8,998 nt of DNA from positions 1 to 8,998 of the forward strand of contig CANCSY010000121.1 in the NCBI GenBank assembly GCA_947380915.1. The letters are read 5' to 3'. The notes under the pieces are model-generated. The model did not search any database and was not told where the DNA came from. It was given only the letters and a program-made list of their open reading frames with translations. The DNA comes from Beijerinckiaceae bacterium (GTDB lineage Bacteria; Pseudomonadota; Alphaproteobacteria; Rhizobiales; Beijerinckiaceae). Shown here in pieces: positions 5,853 to 8,998 of this stretch; position 1 is the stretch's first letter, and each line of letters begins with the position of its first letter. The position numbers were made by a program, and so were the translations under genes.

Positions 5853-6944
5853 ATGTTGAATCACTTGAAGGGTCTGGCGGCAGGCCTGTGCTTGGGCTTG
5901 GGCGCCTTGGTCGCCGCCGCGCCAGCCATCGCCGCTGACGGCTTCTATCAGGGCAAGCGCCTCACGGTTCTCATCAATTTCGCCGTGGGCGGCCCCACGG
6001 ACATCGAGGGGCGGCTCTTCGCCAAGCATATCGGCAAGCATCTGGCGGGCACGCCCAATATCATCGTCCAGAACATGGATGGCGGCGGCGGCGCAACGGG
6101 CACGAATTTTCTGGGCGAAATCGCGCCCAAGGATGGCACGGTCATCGGCTATCTCACGGGCGTCGCCTGGCGCTATGTGAATATCAAGGAACGCTCGCGC
6201 GTCGATTTCCTCACCTACAACATGATCGCCTACCAGCCGGGCACCACGGTCTATTATGTGCGCGCCAATGTGGAGCCCGGCCTCAAGGTCGGCAGCGACA
6301 TCCTGAAGGCGCAGAACCTGGTCGTGGGCGGACTGACCGCCGATTCCTCCAAGGACATTCTGGAGCGCCTGTCGCTCGATCTGCTCGGGGTGAACTACAA
6401 ATATGTCACCGGCTACACCAGCAACTCCAATGCGCGTCTGGCCTTGCAGCGCAACGAAATAAACTTTTTCGCGGAATCGCCTCCGGGCTATATCGCCGCC
6501 GTCGCGCCTTCCCTCGTGGCCAGTGGCGAGGTGGTGCCGCTGTATTTCGATCCGGGCTACAATGGCAAGCGCTTCTCCCGGCCCGCCCAGGCCCAGGGCC
6601 TCGACATGAAGCCGTTCCACGAATTCCTGCGGGATGTGAAGGGGCGCGAGCCCGAGGGCAAATTGTGGGACATCTACAAGAAGGCCATCGCCATCAACGG
6701 CGCCATGCAGCGTATCGTGGCGTTCCCGCCCGGCACGCCCAAACCCGCCATGGAGGCGATGCGCGAAGCCATCCACAAACTGGCGAACGATCAGGAATTC
6801 GCCGCCGACGCCATGAAGACCGTGGGCTTCGTGCCGGACTATGAGGCCGGCGATGGCGTGCAGGCGGAAGTGACGGCGGCCCTCTCCCTGCCGGAGGAGG
6901 ATCGCAAATTCATCGCGGACTATATCGCACGCGGACAGAAGTGA
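5853..6944 (+). CDS. Tripartite tricarboxylate transporter substrate-binding protein (Bug/TctC family), copy 1
   Basis: This is a periplasmic binding protein of the Bug/TctC family, whose characterised members capture carboxylates and other small organic acids. A GTG at 5829 is in frame, but the ATG at 5853 has GGAGG at 5842-5846 with 6-nt spacing, so it is the better start (363 residues). Residues 1-27 form a Sec signal peptide with cleavage after AIA. Family landmarks are NFAVGGPTDIEGR (42-54), followed by PNIIVQNMDGGGGATGTNFL (68-87) and APKDGTVIGYL. The TctA and TctB membrane subunits are absent, so it may be an orphan Bug protein served by a distant permease. At 363 residues it is longer than the roughly 320-330 usual for the family. 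A peroxiredoxin-like gene starts 24 bp downstream. The ligand cannot be predicted. Confidence 0.9.
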   Translation: MLNHLKGLAAGLCLGLGALVAAAPAIAADGFYQGKRLTVLINFAVGGPTDIEGRLFAKHIGKHLAGTPNIIVQNMDGGGGATGTNFLGEIAPKDGTVIGYLTGVAWRYVNIKERSRVDFLTYNMIAYQPGTTVYYVRANVEPGLKVGSDILKAQNLVVGGLTADSSKDILERLSLDLLGVNYKYVTGYTSNSNARLALQRNEINFFAESPPGYIAAVAPSLVASGEVVPLYFDPGYNGKRFSRPAQAQGLDMKPFHEFLRDVKGREPEGKLWDIYKKAIAINGAMQRIVAFPPGTPKPAMEAMREAIHKLANDQEFAADAMKTVGFVPDYEAGDGVQAEVTAALSLPEEDRKFIADYIARGQK

Positions 6945-6968
6945 CGGGCGCCGGAGTCGGCCTGCACC

Positions 6969-7544
6969 ATGACTGATCTGCGCCCCATCATCCCCCGCCA
7001 GCCGGCGCCGCCCCTTGTGGCGCCGTTGGCGGGCGGCGGGTCCTTTGATCTGGCGCTGGACCAGCCACGGCTGTTCTCCATGCTGGTCTTCTACCGGGGC
7101 CTGCATTGCCAGCAATGCCACGCCTATCTGGTGGAGCTGGACGCCATGCTGCACGAATTCGAAAAGCGCGGCGTGACCACCCTGGCGATTTCCTGCGACG
7201 AGGCCGAGCGGGGCGAGCGCACCCCGGCGGACTGGGGCCTGAAACATCTGCGCATCGGCTATGGCCTGACGCCCCGCAAGGCGAGGGACTGGGGCCTGTT
7301 CCTGACCGAGGGGCGCCCGCGCAAGGAGGGCTTGTCCGAGCCGCCGATCTGCTGCGAGCCGGGCCTCTTTCTCATCAGCCCCGACAAGACCCTGTTCTTC
7401 TCCGCCATCCAGAACATGCCCTTCGCCCGGCCGCGCTTCGCGGACCTGATCGAGGGGTTCGAGTTCATGTTTGCGAAGGGCTATTTCATCGACAAGGACT
7501 GTCCGGCGAAGGGGGAGCTGGTGAACGCGCCGGGGGAGGTCTGA
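6969..7544 (+). CDS. Peroxiredoxin-like (AhpC/TSA, redoxin-fold) protein
   Basis: This is a 191-residue cytoplasmic thioredoxin-fold protein of the AhpC/TSA-like group, probably a thiol peroxidase or thiol-disulfide oxidoreductase. The core motif FYRGLHCQQCHAYL puts a CxxC pair at Cys47 and Cys50 after the first strand. Most relatives read YRG-W-C-P-x-C, so the Trp and Pro are replaced by His and Gln here. LAISCDE (72-78) and EPGLFLISPDKTLFF (130-144) are the expected later strands of the fold. Two adjacent cysteines, Cys128-Cys129, precede the latter. There is no signal peptide. The start has only a weak GGAG at 6953-6956, about 12 nt upstream, so expression may depend on read-through from the TctC gene 24 bp before. 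Its stop abuts the stop of the minus-strand TctC gene with no spacer. A stress-protection role alongside catabolism is inference. Confidence 0.82.
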   Translation: MTDLRPIIPRQPAPPLVAPLAGGGSFDLALDQPRLFSMLVFYRGLHCQQCHAYLVELDAMLHEFEKRGVTTLAISCDEAERGERTPADWGLKHLRIGYGLTPRKARDWGLFLTEGRPRKEGLSEPPICCEPGLFLISPDKTLFFSAIQNMPFARPRFADLIEGFEFMFAKGYFIDKDCPAKGELVNAPGEV

Positions 7545-8600
7545 TCAATTCCCCCCCAGCAGCGCCCCCGCCTCCTTGATGCGCTCGGGGGTCGCGCGGT
7601 AGAGGGTGGCCACGAGCTGGTCGACTTCGGCGCCGGTCATCGGGCCGCTGATTTCAAGGCGCATCTTTTCCACATCGGCCATGAATTCGGCGTCTTTCAG
7701 CACGCGGTCGAAGGCGTCGCGATGCGCCTCCACCATGGCTTTGGGCATGGCGGGCGGGCCCATGATCACGCGGCCCATCTGGCTCTGGGCGAAGATCAGG
7801 CGCAGGATCTCGCGCTGGCTGTCGTCGCGCGCCAGTTCCAGCACGGTGGGCACATCGGGCAATTCGGGATGGCGGCTCAGGGACATCTGCAGGAGGATGT
7901 GGATCTTCTTGTCGCGCATCCAGTCGGGCCGCATGGTGGTGATGGAGGAATAGTTCCAGCCCGCAATGCCCTGCACCTCGCCGCGATCCAGCGCCATGAC
8001 CGTATCGCCGCTGCCATTGTAGCCAGAAACCAGTTTCAGTTTCGCGCCAAACATGCGCGAGAGAATGGTGGCGAAGACAACGCTGTTGTCGGAGGCGCCG
8101 GCGCCGCCCACGACCAGCTCCTTGGTGAAGAGCTCTTCCGTCTTGCTGATGGGCGAGTCAGAGCGGCTGACAGTCACGGACACATCGTTGTTGAGGCTGC
8201 CCACCCAGGTGAAGTCGCGGGAATCATAGCGCGCCCCCTGGGAGCCCAGCAGCGAGGCGGTGGCCATGGAGCCCGGCCCCAGCGCGATGGTCGAACCATT
8301 GCGGGGGGCCTGGGACGCCACGAAATTGGCCATCACCACACCCGCCGCGCCCGGCATGTTGCGCACGACGACATTGGGCTGCCCTGGCAGGAAGCGGCCG
8401 ACATGGCGCGCATAGAGCCGCGCATAGGCGTCATAGCCCCCGCCCGGCGCATGGCTGGCCAGCATGTTGAGGGTCTTGGCCGGATCTTCGGCGCCCTGCG
8501 CCAGCGCCTGGCCGGCAAGCGCGCCCGTCACCAGCAAGGCTGCGCCAAGGGAGCGGATCCACGATCCGCCGCGCCCTGTGGTTTCCTGATCCATGATCAT
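7545..8600 (-). CDS. Tripartite tricarboxylate transporter substrate-binding protein (Bug/TctC family), copy 2
   Basis: This is a second periplasmic Bug/TctC-type binding protein, clearly divergent from copy 1. The open frame extends upstream to 8807, but I start at the ATG at 8600, which has GGAG with 6-nt spacing. A second ATG two codons on (8594) is possible. The 351-residue protein has a signal peptide ending in QALA (residue 34) after an N-region of about 16 residues. Family landmarks are ASHAPGGGYDAYAR (48-61), then PNVVVRNMPGAAGVVMANF, and later a VSGYNGSGDTVMALDRGEV segment that corresponds to the GYTSNSNARLALQRNEI segment of copy 1. It starts 52 bp after the UbiD-like gene stop on the same strand, so the two are probably co-transcribed, and the decarboxylase substrate or a precursor is a reasonable ligand guess. 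No TctA/TctB is seen. Confidence 0.9.
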   Translation of the reverse strand: MIMDQETTGRGGSWIRSLGAALLVTGALAGQALAQGAEDPAKTLNMLASHAPGGGYDAYARLYARHVGRFLPGQPNVVVRNMPGAAGVVMANFVASQAPRNGSTIALGPGSMATASLLGSQGARYDSRDFTWVGSLNNDVSVTVSRSDSPISKTEELFTKELVVGGAGASDNSVVFATILSRMFGAKLKLVSGYNGSGDTVMALDRGEVQGIAGWNYSSITTMRPDWMRDKKIHILLQMSLSRHPELPDVPTVLELARDDSQREILRLIFAQSQMGRVIMGPPAMPKAMVEAHRDAFDRVLKDAEFMADVEKMRLEISGPMTGAEVDQLVATLYRATPERIKEAGALLGGN

Positions 8601-8652
8601 AGCGAACTCCGAACAAAACGACACAGGGACGACGGGGCGCGGCCGCGAAGGC

Positions 8653-8998
8653 TCAATCCTTTTCGACCCGGCGCACGGGGGTTTCAGGCGCCACATCGGG
8701 GCGGCGGCGCTGGTAGGTGTTTTCGCCGTTGCGCTCCCATTCGCCACGGGCGGCGGCCTGGGCGAAGCGCTCCCAGCGGTCGTCCCAATCGCCCAGATGC
8801 ACCCCATGCCAGGGCGCCTGGGGGCTGAGGGGCGGCAGGCCGATGCGCGCCCAGATCTCGCGGGCCTCGTCCATGTACTGGCGGGCGGGCAGAGCCAGAG
8901 GCGGCATCACGCTCTTGGAGGTGGCGTCGATGAGCAGGGTGGAATTGGCGGCGCCGCTTTCGGACTTCGGCCCATGGCTGCGCGAGCGATAGGGCACC
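8653..8998 (-). CDS. UbiD-family decarboxylase, C-terminal end (truncated by window edge)
   Basis: The frame is open to the right edge. The GTG at 8997 is simply an internal Val codon, so only about the last 115 residues are present. The segment STLLIDATSKSVMPPLALPA, then YMDEAREIWARIGLPPLSP and PWHGVHLGDWDDRW, matches the C-terminal region of UbiD-like (de)carboxylases, which use prenylated FMN to decarboxylate aromatic or unsaturated acids. The prFMN-binding and catalytic Glu-Arg-Glu residues would lie upstream, outside the window. It leads a minus-strand unit with the TctC-type protein 52 bp downstream. Family assignment rests on the C-terminal pattern alone. The substrate cannot be inferred. 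Confidence 0.75.
   Translation of the reverse strand, partial: VPYRSRSHGPKSESGAANSTLLIDATSKSVMPPLALPARQYMDEAREIWARIGLPPLSPQAPWHGVHLGDWDDRWERFAQAAARGEWERNGENTYQRRRPDVAPETPVRRVEKD

Noticed and set aside
5823..7247. Minus-strand open frame of 474 codons spanning the TctC gene and part of the redoxin gene
   Set aside because: It is antisense across two real genes and has no domain or ribosome site.
7722..8828. Plus-strand open frame of 368 codons opposite TctC copy 2
   Set aside because: Histidine- and arginine-rich shadow; the minus strand has the signal peptide and Bug motifs.

Overview
The window is GC-rich and densely coded, and it reads as an accessory catabolic and transport region of an alphaproteobacterium, most likely of the Hyphomicrobiales. 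Three things point there: strong GC bias at third codon positions with long antisense shadow frames, expanded tripartite-tricarboxylate (Bug/TctC) binding proteins, and a palindromic GC-rich repeat (CCCTCCCC-CTCGT-GGGGAGGG) of a type common between genes in that order. No rRNA, tRNA, CRISPR array, integrase or intact insertion sequence is visible. Genus cannot be assigned from this sequence alone.

Layout. (1) 2-3726, plus strand: a tight operon of an ABC-transporter ATPase of the ferric/polyamine (FbpC/PotA-like) class, two tandem paralogous amidohydrolases (PF04909 type, both 366 residues from the chosen starts) and a small soluble Rieske [2Fe-2S] protein. The last two junctions are ATGA stop/start overlaps. 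(2) 3727-4635: about 900 bp without a convincing gene, between two convergent transcription units. It holds two copies of the palindromic repeat, with an unrecognised stem-rich block of about 570 bp between them. (3) 4636-5658, minus strand: a Tat-exported ABC substrate-binding protein, plausibly the partner of the ATPase in region 1. (4) 5659-5852: a divergent control region with one candidate promoter in each direction. (5) 5853-7544, plus strand: a Bug/TctC-family periplasmic binding protein followed by a peroxiredoxin-like protein. (6) 7545-8998, minus strand: a second Bug/TctC protein, downstream of the C-terminal end of a UbiD-family decarboxylase that runs off the right edge.

Working model (inference). 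Three different periplasmic binding proteins, an ABC ATPase, two amidohydrolase-fold enzymes, a Rieske electron carrier and a prFMN-type decarboxylase suggest uptake and breakdown of an organic acid, possibly an aromatic carboxylate. The ABC binding protein lacks the adjacent tyrosine pair typical of ferric-binding proteins, and the ATPase is co-transcribed with catabolic genes, so an organic substrate is at least as likely as iron. The substrate cannot be named from the sequence. Permease genes for the ABC system are not in the window and may lie to the left of position 1.
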